Below are positions 1 to 8,875 of a stretch of 64,000 bases of DNA, piece after piece. The stretch spans positions 11,936 through 75,935 of the forward strand of contig CANIBQ010000015.1 in NCBI GenBank assembly GCA_947465645.1, read 5' to 3'. Source of the DNA: Acidobacteriota bacterium (lineage in GTDB: Bacteria; Acidobacteriota; Vicinamibacteria; Vicinamibacterales; UBA2999). The position numbers and the translations under genes were made by a program. Every line of letters begins with the position of its first letter. The stretch's first letter is position 1. A model generated the notes under the pieces. It was not told the DNA's origin and made no database searches. It was given only the letters and a program-made list of their open reading frames with translations.

Positions 1-1
1 C

Positions 2-373
2 GACATTGAAGCGACGATGGTCGAGTACGTCCGGCAGCGCGCGATGCGTGAGGGCCTGAAGAACGTCGTGGTCGTCAAAGCAGGCGCCGATCGCACCAAC
101 CTCCCCGAGCCTGTCGACGTGGTGCTGATCGTGGATACCTACCATCACATACCGAATCGAGTGGCGTACTTCACGGCCTTGAAGGCGCTGATGAAGCCCG
201 GTGCGCGGTTGGCCATCGTCGATTTCAAGAAGGACGCGCCAGCAGGACCGCCCGTGGAGTTCCGCTTCACGCCAGACCAGATCAATGCCGAACTAGCGCA
301 GGCCGGGTTCAAACTTCAGACTGGTTACGATTTCCTGCCGCGGCAGATGTATCTGATCTACACCGTAGACTGA
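2..373 (+). CDS. SAM-dependent methyltransferase, C-terminal part (cut by window edge)
   Basis: The reading frame is open from base 2, so the gene starts outside the window. The visible 123 residues have the second half of a class I Rossmann methyltransferase: a strand ending in VVLIVDTYHHI, which fits the post-motif II strand with an acidic-aromatic loop, then LKPGARL-like text (MKPGARLAIVDF, the usual motif III strand), and a C-terminal strand pair. The SAM-binding glycine loop must lie upstream. The substrate cannot be read from this part. It ends 8 bp before the convergent stop of the oligopeptidase B gene. Confidence 0.75.
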   Translation, partial: DIEATMVEYVRQRAMREGLKNVVVVKAGADRTNLPEPVDVVLIVDTYHHIPNRVAYFTALKALMKPGARLAIVDFKKDAPAGPPVEFRFTPDQINAELAQAGFKLQTGYDFLPRQMYLIYTVD

Positions 374-381
374 GGCTCGAA

Positions 382-2454
382 CTACTTCGCGATTCCGACC
401 TGCCGCAGCGCGAACGCCCAGGTGAACGCCGTCTCCTTCAACGCGTCGTAGCGGCCCGAGGCGCCGCCGTGGCCGGCGCCGAGATTCGTCTTCAGGAGGA
501 TCGGATTGACGCCGGTGTTCAACGTCCGAATCTTCGCGGTGAGCTTCGCACCTTCCCAGTACGGCACCTGGCTGTCGTTGACGGACACTTCCACCAGCAT
601 CGCGGGATAGGCCTGCGCCTTGACGTTGTCGTACGGCGAGTACCTGGTCATGTAGTCGTACGCCGGCCTCTCGTTCGGGTTGCCCCACTCGGCGTACTCA
701 CTGGTCGTGAGCGGCAGCGAGGCGTCGAGCATGGTGTTCAGGATGTCGACGAACGGCACCTGCGCGATGACCGCCTTGAACAGATCCGGCCGCATGTTGG
801 CGACCGCTCCCATCAACATGCCGCCGGCGCTGCGGCCCTGGGCGACCAGCCGATCGCTCGAGGTGTATTTCTGGGCGATCAGATGCTCCGCCGATGCGAT
901 GAAGTCGGTGAACGTCGTGATCTTGTTCATCATGCGCCCGGCGTCGCGCCAGGGCTCGCCAAGCTCGCCGCCGCCGCGAATGCTGGCGATGGCGAAGATC
1001 ATGCCCCGGTCGAGCAAGGGCAGGCGATTCGCGGAGAACGTCGGCGGTATGGCGATGCCGTACGAGCCGTACGCGTACAACAGCAGCGGAGCCGATCCGT
1101 CGCGCGGCACGCCGCGTCGATAGACGAGTGAGATGGGGATCCTGACGCCGTCGGCGGCCGTCGCGAAGACCCGCTCTGTCGCGTAGTTCTTCTTGTCGAA
1201 GCCGCCAGGCACCTCGGTCTCTTTCAACAGCGTCGCCGCGCGGGTGCTCATGTCGTAGTCGAACACCGAGGTGGGCGACACGAGCGATTGATAGCTGTAG
1301 CGAAGCGTCGCCGTGTCGAACACGAAGTTCTGTCCGGGCGACGCGGCATACACCGGCTCAGGGAATTCGATTCGGTGCCGGTGTCCCGTCTCGAGTTCCA
1401 GCACCTCTATCTGCTGAAGACCGTTCTCCCATTCAGACACCACCAGGTGGCCGGCAAATGGATCGATGCCCTCGACCTTCACGTCCGGCCGATGCGCGAC
1501 GAGCTCCTCCCAGTTGTGCTCCGACGGATCGGCGACCGGCGCGGTGACGACCCGGAAGTTCTTGGCGTCCTTGTTGGTCCGGATGTAGAAGAGGCCCCCG
1601 CGATGCTCGACGTCGTATTCGTGATCTGCGCCACGCGGCACGACCACTTTCAGCGGGGCCGAAGGGATGGCGGCAGGCAGGTATCGGACTTCCGTGGACG
1701 TCTTCGCGGCAATCTGCAGCGTGACGAGGGCGCCATCCCGCGTGCGCGCGACGTCGATGTCGAACAGCTCGTCCGGCTCGGTATACAGGAGATCGCTCTT
1801 GGCGGCGCCGAGGGCGTGGCGGAAGAACCTGTCGTGGCGCTTCGTCACGGCGTCTTCGGTCGCGTAGAAGAGCGTCCTGTTGTCCGAGGCCCACACGACG
1901 CTGGTGACGCGCTCGATTCGATCGGGCAGCAGCGCGCCGGTCTTGAGGTCCTTCACCTGGAGCGTGAACTGTCGATAGCCGGTGTGGTCCGTTGAAAACG
2001 CCAGCAGCGTGCCATCGTCGCTCGGCTGGTACGAGCCGAGCGCCATGAACGTCTGTCCTACGGCAAGCTCGTTGAGGTCGAGCAGGATCTCCTCGGGCGC
2101 GCCGAGGCTGCCGTGTTTCCGGCAGCAGACCGGATACTGCCGTCCTGCGATCGTCCGCGAGTAATAGAAGTAGTCGCCGCGCCGGTGCGGCACCGTTTCG
2201 TCGGTCTCCTTGATGTGACCGACCATCTCTGCGTAGAGCGTGTCCTGGAGCGCGGCCGTCGGCTTCATCACCGCCTCGGCATAGGCGTTCTCGGCCGTCA
2301 GGTAGGTCATGACGCCGGGATCGCTCGTGTCGCGAAGCCAGAAATAGTCATCGACCCGCGAATCGCCGTGCACCGTAATCGTCTTCGGCCGTTTCTCGGC
2401 GACAGGTGGGAGATTTACCCGAGGGGCGGGTGGCACGTCGTGCATCGGAGACAT
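382..2454 (-). CDS. ptrB: Oligopeptidase B (S9 prolyl oligopeptidase family)
   Basis: Serine peptidase of clan SC, expected to cut short peptides after Arg/Lys in the cytoplasm. The N-terminal half (about residues 70-400) reads as the beta-propeller that gates substrate size. The C-terminal half is the alpha/beta-hydrolase domain with the nucleophile in GRSAGG, the acid in SVNDSQVPYW and the histidine in GAGHGG. The frame is open back to 2763, but start 2454 gives 690 residues, matching the usual length of about 690 for the family and clearing the divergent oxidase gene that begins at 2522. No signal peptide is visible from this start. Convergent with the methyltransferase; its promoter must lie in the 67-bp divergent gap. 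Confidence 0.9.
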   Translation of the reverse strand: MSPMHDVPPAPRVNLPPVAEKRPKTITVHGDSRVDDYFWLRDTSDPGVMTYLTAENAYAEAVMKPTAALQDTLYAEMVGHIKETDETVPHRRGDYFYYSRTIAGRQYPVCCRKHGSLGAPEEILLDLNELAVGQTFMALGSYQPSDDGTLLAFSTDHTGYRQFTLQVKDLKTGALLPDRIERVTSVVWASDNRTLFYATEDAVTKRHDRFFRHALGAAKSDLLYTEPDELFDIDVARTRDGALVTLQIAAKTSTEVRYLPAAIPSAPLKVVVPRGADHEYDVEHRGGLFYIRTNKDAKNFRVVTAPVADPSEHNWEELVAHRPDVKVEGIDPFAGHLVVSEWENGLQQIEVLELETGHRHRIEFPEPVYAASPGQNFVFDTATLRYSYQSLVSPTSVFDYDMSTRAATLLKETEVPGGFDKKNYATERVFATAADGVRIPISLVYRRGVPRDGSAPLLLYAYGSYGIAIPPTFSANRLPLLDRGMIFAIASIRGGGELGEPWRDAGRMMNKITTFTDFIASAEHLIAQKYTSSDRLVAQGRSAGGMLMGAVANMRPDLFKAVIAQVPFVDILNTMLDASLPLTTSEYAEWGNPNERPAYDYMTRYSPYDNVKAQAYPAMLVEVSVNDSQVPYWEGAKLTAKIRTLNTGVNPILLKTNLGAGHGGASGRYDALKETAFTWAFALRQVGIAK

Positions 2455-2521
2455 TCTATTGCCGAGTCCCTGAAACTCCTTGCCACGAGGGTCCTGATGA
2501 TCAACGGTAGGAAGTAGCCCC

Positions 2522-4105
2522 ATGCATCGTCGCGAGCTGCTTCGTCTTTTGAGCTTGTCCACCGTCGCCGGCGCCATCGGGTGCCAACGGCGGTCCGCCA
2601 GCGCGGGTCCTGCCGCATTCTCGCAGACCACATCCGACAGCGGGTTCGTGCCCGACGTCGAGTTGCTGTTGACCGCGGCTCCCGACGAAGTGGCGGTGCT
2701 TCCCGGCGCGCCGACGCGCGTGTGGCGCTTCTCGGGCCGCCTGCTCCAGGGGCCCGCCGACACGCTCCAGATACTTCCCGGTTCCTACCTTGGCCCCGTG
2801 ATCCGCCTTCGCCGTGGCCAGAAGGTGCGTGTGCGTTTCGCAAACCAGCTCGGCGAAGACTCGATCGTCCACTGGCACGGCCTGGACGTGCCCGAGAGCG
2901 CCGACGGCCACCCCCGTCTGGCCGTCGGCCACGGCCGCGAGTACGTGTACGAATTCGAAGTGACCAACCGCGCGGGGACGTACTGGTATCACCCGCACCC
3001 GCACATGCGCACGGGCGCGCAGGTGTATCAGGGCCTGGCTGGTGTGCTCCTGGTGCAGGACGACGAAGAAGACAGGCTGGCGCTGCCCTCTGGGGGAACC
3101 GAGCTCCTGTGCGTCATACAGGATCGTCAGTTCGACGCCCGCAACCAACTGGTCTTCCACGGCGGCGTCATGATGGAAATGATGAACGGCTTTCTTGGCG
3201 ACCGCGTGCTCGTCAACGGCCAGCCGCAGCCGACGACGGAGGTGGACGCCGCGTGGCACCGGGTGCGCCTGTTGAACGGGTCGAACGCGCGTATCTACAA
3301 GCTGGCCTGGAGCCGCGATGTGCAGATGGCCGTGATTGGCGGAGACGGTGGGCTCCTGGAAACGCCCCTGTACCAGCAGGCACTCACGCTCGCGCCTGGC
3401 CAACGCGCGGACCTGTTGCTGGATCTCACAAGCCTTGCGGCCGGCACGGAAGTGCATCTCGAGAGCCAGGCATTTGCCGAAGCCGACGCCGGCGTCGTCG
3501 GCATGATGGGCATGGGGGGGCGCGGGATGGGGGGCATGAGGGGTCGCGGGATGGGGGGCATGATGGGTGGCCCTTCGAACGTGCCGAATGGAACGCCGCT
3601 GCGCGTGATGACCCTGCGCACGCGCGCGAGGCAAGGCGCGGCCTTCCGCGTGCCCGAGCGGCTGTCCTCGTTTGATGCGGACTGGGCGCCGCGCGCCGGC
3701 GTACCGATCCGGCGCGTTCCGCTGACGTTTCAGCGGATGACGTGGTCGCTCGATGGTCGTACCTTTGACATGACCGGCGCCGCACCGGAAGAAACGGTGG
3801 CCGCCGGCTCGACCCAGATCTGGGAGTTCGTCAACCAGACGAACCCGATGGGCATGGAAGCCGCCCATCCCATCCACATGCACGGCCGGCAGTTTCGTGT
3901 CATCGGTCGAACGAGCGGACGGGGCACGAACGCGTTGCGTGCAGGCATCGTTGACGACGGGTGGCGGGACACGGTGCTCGTGCTCCCCGGAGAAACCGTT
4001 CGCGTGCAGGTGCCATTCACACGTCATCCCGGGCTGTACCTCTACCACTGCCATATCCTCGAGCATGAAGACATGGGGATGATGCGGAACTTCCGGGTGA
4101 CGTAG
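2522..4105 (+). CDS. Multicopper oxidase, CueO-like, exported
   Basis: Three-cupredoxin copper oxidase, probably oxidising Cu(I) or phenolics in the periplasm. Copper ligands are visible in order: HWHGLD, WYHPHPH, HPIHMHG, and the type 1 site YHCHILEHEDMGMM. A methionine/glycine-rich stretch (bases about 3500-3570, repeating GMGG-type units) lies between domains 2 and 3, in the position of the CueO Met-rich helix that feeds Cu(I). The N-terminus has RRELLRLLSLS, a twin-arginine-like signal, followed by a possible lipobox AIGC, so it may be a Tat-exported lipoprotein. Single gene, divergent from ptrB. Copper tolerance is an inference from the Met-rich insert; laccase-like substrates are an alternative. 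Confidence 0.88.
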   Translation: MHRRELLRLLSLSTVAGAIGCQRRSASAGPAAFSQTTSDSGFVPDVELLLTAAPDEVAVLPGAPTRVWRFSGRLLQGPADTLQILPGSYLGPVIRLRRGQKVRVRFANQLGEDSIVHWHGLDVPESADGHPRLAVGHGREYVYEFEVTNRAGTYWYHPHPHMRTGAQVYQGLAGVLLVQDDEEDRLALPSGGTELLCVIQDRQFDARNQLVFHGGVMMEMMNGFLGDRVLVNGQPQPTTEVDAAWHRVRLLNGSNARIYKLAWSRDVQMAVIGGDGGLLETPLYQQALTLAPGQRADLLLDLTSLAAGTEVHLESQAFAEADAGVVGMMGMGGRGMGGMRGRGMGGMMGGPSNVPNGTPLRVMTLRTRARQGAAFRVPERLSSFDADWAPRAGVPIRRVPLTFQRMTWSLDGRTFDMTGAAPEETVAAGSTQIWEFVNQTNPMGMEAAHPIHMHGRQFRVIGRTSGRGTNALRAGIVDDGWRDTVLVLPGETVRVQVPFTRHPGLYLYHCHILEHEDMGMMRNFRVT

Positions 4106-4148
4106 CCGCGTTGGCAGCGCACCTTCGCGGCGCCCAACCTGTCAATCA

Positions 4149-4163
4149 TTTGTCCATGACAAA
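4149..4163. promoter_or_regulatory. Perfect inverted repeat, possible operator
   Basis: TTTGTC-CAT-GACAAA is a perfect 6-3-6 inverted repeat that ends three bases before the -35 box at 4167. This is a typical position for an activator or repressor site, but no regulator is encoded next to it. Confidence 0.4.
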
Positions 4164-4166
4164 AGC

Positions 4167-4196
4167 TTGACATAAAGCAATCGCCAGCGGTATCCT
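4167..4196 (+). promoter_or_regulatory. Sigma70-type promoter for the small membrane genes
   Basis: TTGACA (4167-4172), 18-base spacer and TATCCT (4191-4196), about 30 bases upstream of the Shine-Dalgarno AGGAGG at 4221. The match is strong for this GC-rich window. Confidence 0.6.
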
Positions 4197-4233
4197 GACT
4201 TCCATCGTGCAGTGTTCACTAGGAGGCATGAGC

Positions 4234-4416
4234 ATGTTCAAGACGGGCGACTTTCTGATTCTGGGCGCCGCCTTCGCGTCGTTTCTGTTTTCCGTCGCCC
4301 TGTGGTTCGGCGTAGCGGGACCGCCCAACAAGGACGCCGGGCTCTTTGTCGGCCTGTGGGTGCCGTCGATTCTCGCGACTGGTCTGTACTTCGCCCTCCG
4401 AAGCGGAAGGCGATAG
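4234..4416 (+). CDS. Small two-helix membrane protein, unknown function
   Basis: Sixty residues starting MFKTGDFLILGAAF. Two hydrophobic segments, residues about 7-25 and 35-53, are separated by a short polar loop (GPPNKDAG), and the protein ends in SGRR. In-frame ATGs lie at 4228 and 4234. AGGAGG at 4221-4226 is only one base from the first but seven from the second, so 4234 is chosen. It stands four bases ahead of a second tiny membrane gene and follows a good promoter and a possible operator, which makes real expression likely. I do not recognise the family. Confidence 0.6.
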   Translation: MFKTGDFLILGAAFASFLFSVALWFGVAGPPNKDAGLFVGLWVPSILATGLYFALRSGRR

Positions 4417-4419
4417 TCC

Positions 4420-4557
4420 ATGGACACCATGATCTTCACGGTTGGCGTATGCGTCTCGCTTCTCCTCGCGGGAGGATTGACATTCACGGTTCTCGAGTTC
4501 AACCGACTCGAACGACGGGGACCGCAAGAGAAAGATGACGCCAGGTTGCCCCTGTAG
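4420..4557 (+). CDS. 45-residue single-helix membrane protein
   Basis: Starts MDTMIFTVGVCVSLLLAGG with one membrane helix at about residues 4-25, then a charged tail (FNRLERRGPQEKDD). It begins three bases after the stop of the 60-residue membrane protein, so the two are probably co-transcribed, and a single-helix plus double-helix pair could form one small complex. It resembles the short helper subunits found beside oxidases and transporters, but no family can be named. Confidence 0.5.
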   Translation: MDTMIFTVGVCVSLLLAGGLTFTVLEFNRLERRGPQEKDDARLPL

Positions 4558-4704
4558 ACGGCTGGTCCTGGGTTGAGGTTATCTGTGCCGGCGAGTGGCG
4601 CAATCGTGACGCGAAGCGGGGGACCAGGGGGTCTGCGGCTGGAGTACCCGTCGTACCGCGTCGGGCGTCCGGGGAGGTGAAAGGGGACTGAGGCGACTCA
4701 AGAA

Positions 4705-4938
4705 ATGGAGACGGTCATGGGACACACGATCAAGCTCGCGACGCTCGGCGCCGTGGCATTCAAGGTGCTCGACGGCGTCTGGCGCGGACTGCTGATGAAG
4801 AACTTCTACCGCGACCAGCTCGCGCCGATCGTCTCGGTGGCGGCGGTTTACGGCGCCCTGTTCGGCCTCGTCGTGTACGGCGTGTATGGCTTCACGAACC
4901 CCTCAACGCTGTGGCGCCGTCACGCCCTGACACCATGA
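4705..4938 (+). pseudogene. Decayed DUF2177 membrane protein
   Basis: The 77-residue frame (possible starts 4705 and 4717) keeps two signature pieces of DUF2177: a first helix followed by KNFYRDQL, and then GALFGLVVYGVYGFTN. Family members are about 130 residues, with two further helices between these pieces and a conserved DxxWG helix at the end. Here the pieces are joined directly and the end is lost, so this looks like an internal deletion plus 3' truncation. Its stop overlaps the ATG of the TonB receptor at 4935 (ATGA), so it may survive only as a translated leader. Confidence 0.55.
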
Positions 4939-7328
4939 CATTCCGCGGCACCTCGTTCGGTCTGCATCCATGGGCGTCATCGGTGCTCACCGCCGCGGTG
5001 TTCGCCCTCGCCGCCCCGTCTGCGTCTGCACAGAACACCACCGGCGCCGGCGCCATCAGCGGCGTGGTGGTGAACGCGGCGGGCCAGCCCGCCGAGGGCG
5101 TGCGCGTCTGCGCCCTTGATACCGCGTCGTGTGCCACGAGCGACGCCCAGGGCGTATTTCGCATCGACGATCTGCGTGCGGGCGCGTATCGTCTGGAGAT
5201 TCTGCCCCTCGCGGGCCTCCCGTTCACCAGCGATTCGGTCGACGTGCGTGCCGGGCTGGACGGCACCGTGGAGATCACGCTGCCCAAAGCGGAGAACTTC
5301 CAGCAAACCATCACCGTGACCGCGCCGGCCTTCCGGGAGCCCGAGGAGGTGAAGAACTCGGGCTTCCTGGTGGAGCCGCGGCAGATCCTCAAGAGCGCCG
5401 CGGCCCTGCAGGACGTGTCGCGGTACGTGCAGGGCCTGCCCGGAGTCGTGATCGGCACCAACGACTTCCGCAACGACATCATCGTCCGGGGCGGCAGCCC
5501 CCTCGAGAACCTGTTCATCGTCGACAACGTCGAGATTCCCAACATCAACGCATTCGCGAACTTCGCCTCGGCCGGCGGCACGGTGAGCCTGCTCGATGCC
5601 GAGCTCCTGCAGGATGTGACCTTCCTTACCGGCGGGTATCCGGCGCCCTACATCAACCGCACGTCGAGCGTGCTGCAGGTGACCCAGCGCGAGGGCAGCC
5701 GCAAGGCGTTCGGCGGATGGGCGACGCTCGGCTTCGCCGGCGCCGGCGCCATTCTCGAAGGGCCGATCAACGCGGGGAAGGGATCGTGGGTGGTGTCGGC
5801 GCGGCGAAGCTTCCTGGATCTGTTTACCCAGGATGTGGGGTTCGGTGGCGTGCCGGTGGTGTACTCGTTCAACGCCAAGGCCGTGTACGACCTCACGCCC
5901 CGGGACCGCATCTGGATGGTCAACATCGCGGGCATCGACGAGATTCGGCTCGGTCTCAGCGAGTCCACCGACCTCGAAGACGAGATTGCCAACTTCGACA
6001 TCCGCTACGAAGGCTGGCGCAGCGCCACGGGCTTCAACTGGCAGCGCATCTTCGGATCGCGCGGTGTCGGCCTGTTCGGCATCACCCACTCCGAGGCCAA
6101 GGTGGGCCAGCAGGTAAAGGACCTGGTGGCGCAGGACGTGCCCCCGTCTGGCGTGTCCCCCGAGGTGATCATCTCGCGGAGCCCGGTGGTCTATTTCGAG
6201 AACTCGCGCGAGGGCGAAACGACCATCAAGCATGACCTGACCGTGCACGTGCCATTCTTCGACACGGTGCAGGCCGGTGGCAGCTTCAAGACGTTCCGCA
6301 TCGACTACACGGTGGAATCGCCGTACGGCAACGACACGCCGTACTCGCCGGTGCCCGGCATCGACCCGTTCTCCCTCGCCACGCGCTTCCGGTCGTACCA
6401 GACCGGCGCCTACCTGCAGACCTCGACGCAGATGACCCCGCGCATCAACGTCACGCTGGGCGGACGCGTCGACCATTACGCCATCCTGTCGCAGGCCCGG
6501 TTCAGTCCGCGCGCGGGCGTGAAGGTCCGCCTCACCGATGCGCTGTCGTGGAACTCGAGCGCCGGGTCGTACTATCAGCAGCCGGCGTTCCTCTTCGTGT
6601 CGGCGTTTCCCCAGAACGCGTCGCTGGTGCCCTGGCGCGCCGACCACTACGTGACCGGTCTCGCCTGGTCCCCTACGGCCGACATGCGAGTGACGGCAGA
6701 GGCGTATCGGAAGACGTACACCGACTACCCGATCGCGACCGACGTGCCGACCGTGTCGCTGGCGAACATCGGCGACACCTTCGACGTGCGCGAGATCCTG
6801 TTTCCACTCTCGAGCGCTGGCGAGGGATACGTCGAGGGCGTGGAGTTCTTCGTGGAGAAGCGGCTCATTTCGAAGCTCTATGGCCAGGGCAACCTGTCCT
6901 TTTCGCGCACGCGGCACGCGGGTTTCGACCGGGTGCTCAGACCCGGATCGTTCGATTATCCGTTCGTGTTCAACCTGCTTGGTGGCTATCGACTATCGCC
7001 GGCGTGGGAGCTCTCGGCCCGGCTCTCGTTTCTCTCGGGCCGGCCGTTCACGCCCTACGACCAGGCCGTGTCCACGGCCCAGCGGCGCGGCGTGTACGAC
7101 CTCACGCGCGTCAACGCCGAACGAGCGCCTGACTACGGCCGGGTCGACATACGCGTCGACCGTACCGTTACCGTGGGCGGGCAGCCGCTCAACGTGTTCC
7201 TTGGTGTGCAGAACGTGACCAACCGCCGCAACTTCGCCGGCTACAGCTGGAACCGCCGTACCAACAGCCAGCAGTTCGGTGAGCAGCAGGGCATCTTCCC
7301 GATTCTCGGGTTCGACTGGCGGTTCTAG
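4935..7328 (+). CDS. TonB-dependent receptor with carboxypeptidase-like N-domain
   Basis: Outer-membrane active transporter. Start 4935 gives MTFRGTSF and a signal peptide ending SASAQ; the longer start at 4911 lacks support. Residues about 35-110 form a carboxypeptidase-regulatory-like beta-sandwich (GAISGVVVNAAGQPAEG), followed by a plug (VQGLPGVV, IIVRGGSPLENLFIVD) and a barrel of about 550 residues ending in an aromatic strand (ILGFDWRF). Ligand is unknown: no SusD, siderophore or B12 gene is next to it, and proximity to a copper oxidase is only suggestive. Stop-start overlap with the preceding DUF2177 remnant suggests coupled translation. The SDR gene begins five bases downstream. Confidence 0.87.
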   Translation: MTFRGTSFGLHPWASSVLTAAVFALAAPSASAQNTTGAGAISGVVVNAAGQPAEGVRVCALDTASCATSDAQGVFRIDDLRAGAYRLEILPLAGLPFTSDSVDVRAGLDGTVEITLPKAENFQQTITVTAPAFREPEEVKNSGFLVEPRQILKSAAALQDVSRYVQGLPGVVIGTNDFRNDIIVRGGSPLENLFIVDNVEIPNINAFANFASAGGTVSLLDAELLQDVTFLTGGYPAPYINRTSSVLQVTQREGSRKAFGGWATLGFAGAGAILEGPINAGKGSWVVSARRSFLDLFTQDVGFGGVPVVYSFNAKAVYDLTPRDRIWMVNIAGIDEIRLGLSESTDLEDEIANFDIRYEGWRSATGFNWQRIFGSRGVGLFGITHSEAKVGQQVKDLVAQDVPPSGVSPEVIISRSPVVYFENSREGETTIKHDLTVHVPFFDTVQAGGSFKTFRIDYTVESPYGNDTPYSPVPGIDPFSLATRFRSYQTGAYLQTSTQMTPRINVTLGGRVDHYAILSQARFSPRAGVKVRLTDALSWNSSAGSYYQQPAFLFVSAFPQNASLVPWRADHYVTGLAWSPTADMRVTAEAYRKTYTDYPIATDVPTVSLANIGDTFDVREILFPLSSAGEGYVEGVEFFVEKRLISKLYGQGNLSFSRTRHAGFDRVLRPGSFDYPFVFNLLGGYRLSPAWELSARLSFLSGRPFTPYDQAVSTAQRRGVYDLTRVNAERAPDYGRVDIRVDRTVTVGGQPLNVFLGVQNVTNRRNFAGYSWNRRTNSQQFGEQQGIFPILGFDWRF

Positions 7329-7333
7329 GAACG

Positions 7334-8875
7334 ATGTCCCAGATCTTCACCGGAGCAGGCGCCGCCGGCAGAGATCCCGTGTCGGCTGATCCGGCTGCGG
7401 ACGCCCCACTCGTGCTCGTCACCGGCGCGACCGGCTACATCGGGGGACGGCTGGTGCCCGTCCTCGAAGGCGCCGGCCTCCGACTTCGCTGTCTTGCCCG
7501 TCGCCCGGCCGCGCTCGCGTCGCGCGTGTCGCCGACAACGGAAGTGGTCGCAGGGGATCTCCTCGATCCGGTATCGCTCGATCGCGCCCTTGCCGGAGTC
7601 GACGTAGCCTATTACCTCGTGCACTCCATGGGCGCACACGGCGACTACCTCGAAAAAGATCGCGAGGCCGCCCGCAACTTTGGCGACGCGGCTCGGCGGG
7701 CGGGGGTTCGGCGAATCGTGTACCTCGGCGGCCTCGCAACAGACGACGATGCGCTCAGCAAACATCTCAAGAGCCGGATCGAGACGGGCGAGGTACTGCG
7801 AGCCAGCGGGGTGCCGGTCGTGGAGTTCCGCGCGTCTGTCGTCATCGGATCGGGCAGCCTCTCGTTCGAGCTCATCCGCGCGCTCGTCGAGCGTCTGCCG
7901 GTCATGATCTGTCCGCGGTGGGTGTCGACTCTGGCGCAGCCAATCGGCATCGACGACGTGCTCGCATATCTGGCATCCGCGCCCGACCTTCCCGACGGCG
8001 AAAGCCGCACGTTCGAAATAGGCGGTGCCGATCAAGCGAGTTACGGCGACGTGATGCGCGAGTACGCCCGACAGCGTGAGTTGAAGCGCGTGATGATCTC
8101 GGTTCCGTTGCTGACCCCTCGGTTGTCGAGCCTGTGGCTGGGGCTGGTGACGCCCGTCTACGCTCGGGTCGGGCGCGAGCTGATTGCGGGATTGAAGAAT
8201 CGGTCCATCGTCACCGATCCCGCCGCGCTGGCGGCCTTCCCGATCAGGCCGGTCGGTTTGCGCGAAGCGATCGGTCGCGCCATTCGCTACGAGAATCGAG
8301 CGTTCGCGCTGACGCGCTGGTCGGATGCGCGCTCCTCAGGAGGCACCCCGCCGTCGCCGGCCGACGCGCGATTCGGTGGCAGGCTGGTCGACCGACGCCA
8401 GATCCATGTGGCAGTCGATGCGGACCACGCGTTTGTTCCCATCGCGAGGATTGGGGGCGCGCGCGGCTGGTATTTCGCCACGTGGCTGTGGCGGGTACGG
8501 GGCGCAGTCGACCTGTTGATGGGCGGAGTGGGAATGCGTCGCGGGCGGCGCGATCCCGAAGCGCCGGCCGTCGGAGACACCCTCGACTTCTGGCGGGTCG
8601 AGGCCTACGAACCCGGACGACGACTGAGGCTCGCCGCAGAAATGCGGGTGCCTGGACGCGCGTGGCTCGAGTTCGAAGTCGTGCCGAGTGCCGACGGGGC
8701 CGACATCCACCAGACCGCCGTGTTCGAACCGGTCGGATTGTCCGGGCTGCTCTACTGGTATGTCCTTTCACCGGTTCACACCCTGATATTCGGAGGCTTG
8801 CTGCGCGCGATCGGCCGGCGCGCGGTCGAGGGGAATGCCGATCGTCATCGGACCGGAGCGGGGATCCCGTTGTGA
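7334..8875 (+). CDS. SDR oxidoreductase with C-terminal DUF2867 domain
   Basis: A 513-residue protein. The N-terminal 260 residues are an atypical NmrA/SDR Rossmann domain with the NAD(P) loop VTGATGYIGGRL and a conserved YYLVHSMG strand. Residues about 330-500 match the DUF2867 fold often fused to it, with helix-breaking GVGMRRGRRDP and a membrane-associated tail (YWYVLSPVHTLIFGGL). Substrate unknown; related proteins occur in stress- and light-induced lipid gene clusters. First gene of an operon: the next gene (PP2C) starts at 8872 with a GTGA overlap. ATG 7334 is five bases after the receptor stop, so it may also be read from the receptor promoter. Confidence 0.85.
   Translation: MSQIFTGAGAAGRDPVSADPAADAPLVLVTGATGYIGGRLVPVLEGAGLRLRCLARRPAALASRVSPTTEVVAGDLLDPVSLDRALAGVDVAYYLVHSMGAHGDYLEKDREAARNFGDAARRAGVRRIVYLGGLATDDDALSKHLKSRIETGEVLRASGVPVVEFRASVVIGSGSLSFELIRALVERLPVMICPRWVSTLAQPIGIDDVLAYLASAPDLPDGESRTFEIGGADQASYGDVMREYARQRELKRVMISVPLLTPRLSSLWLGLVTPVYARVGRELIAGLKNRSIVTDPAALAAFPIRPVGLREAIGRAIRYENRAFALTRWSDARSSGGTPPSPADARFGGRLVDRRQIHVAVDADHAFVPIARIGGARGWYFATWLWRVRGAVDLLMGGVGMRRGRRDPEAPAVGDTLDFWRVEAYEPGRRLRLAAEMRVPGRAWLEFEVVPSADGADIHQTAVFEPVGLSGLLYWYVLSPVHTLIFGGLLRAIGRRAVEGNADRHRTGAGIPL

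Noticed and set aside
382..2763. A 793-residue version of oligopeptidase B
   Set aside because: The 103 extra N-terminal residues overlap the divergent oxidase gene, are serine/arginine-rich noise and exceed the family length.
4977..6917. A 646-codon frame antisense to the TonB receptor
   Set aside because: Shadow of the receptor's third codon position bias; no recognisable domain or start signals.
8134..8871. 5' extension of the PP2C phosphatase frame, giving 528 residues
   Set aside because: This stretch is wholly inside the SDR gene and reads as arginine-rich noise; the GTGA overlap at 8872 gives the normal phosphatase length.
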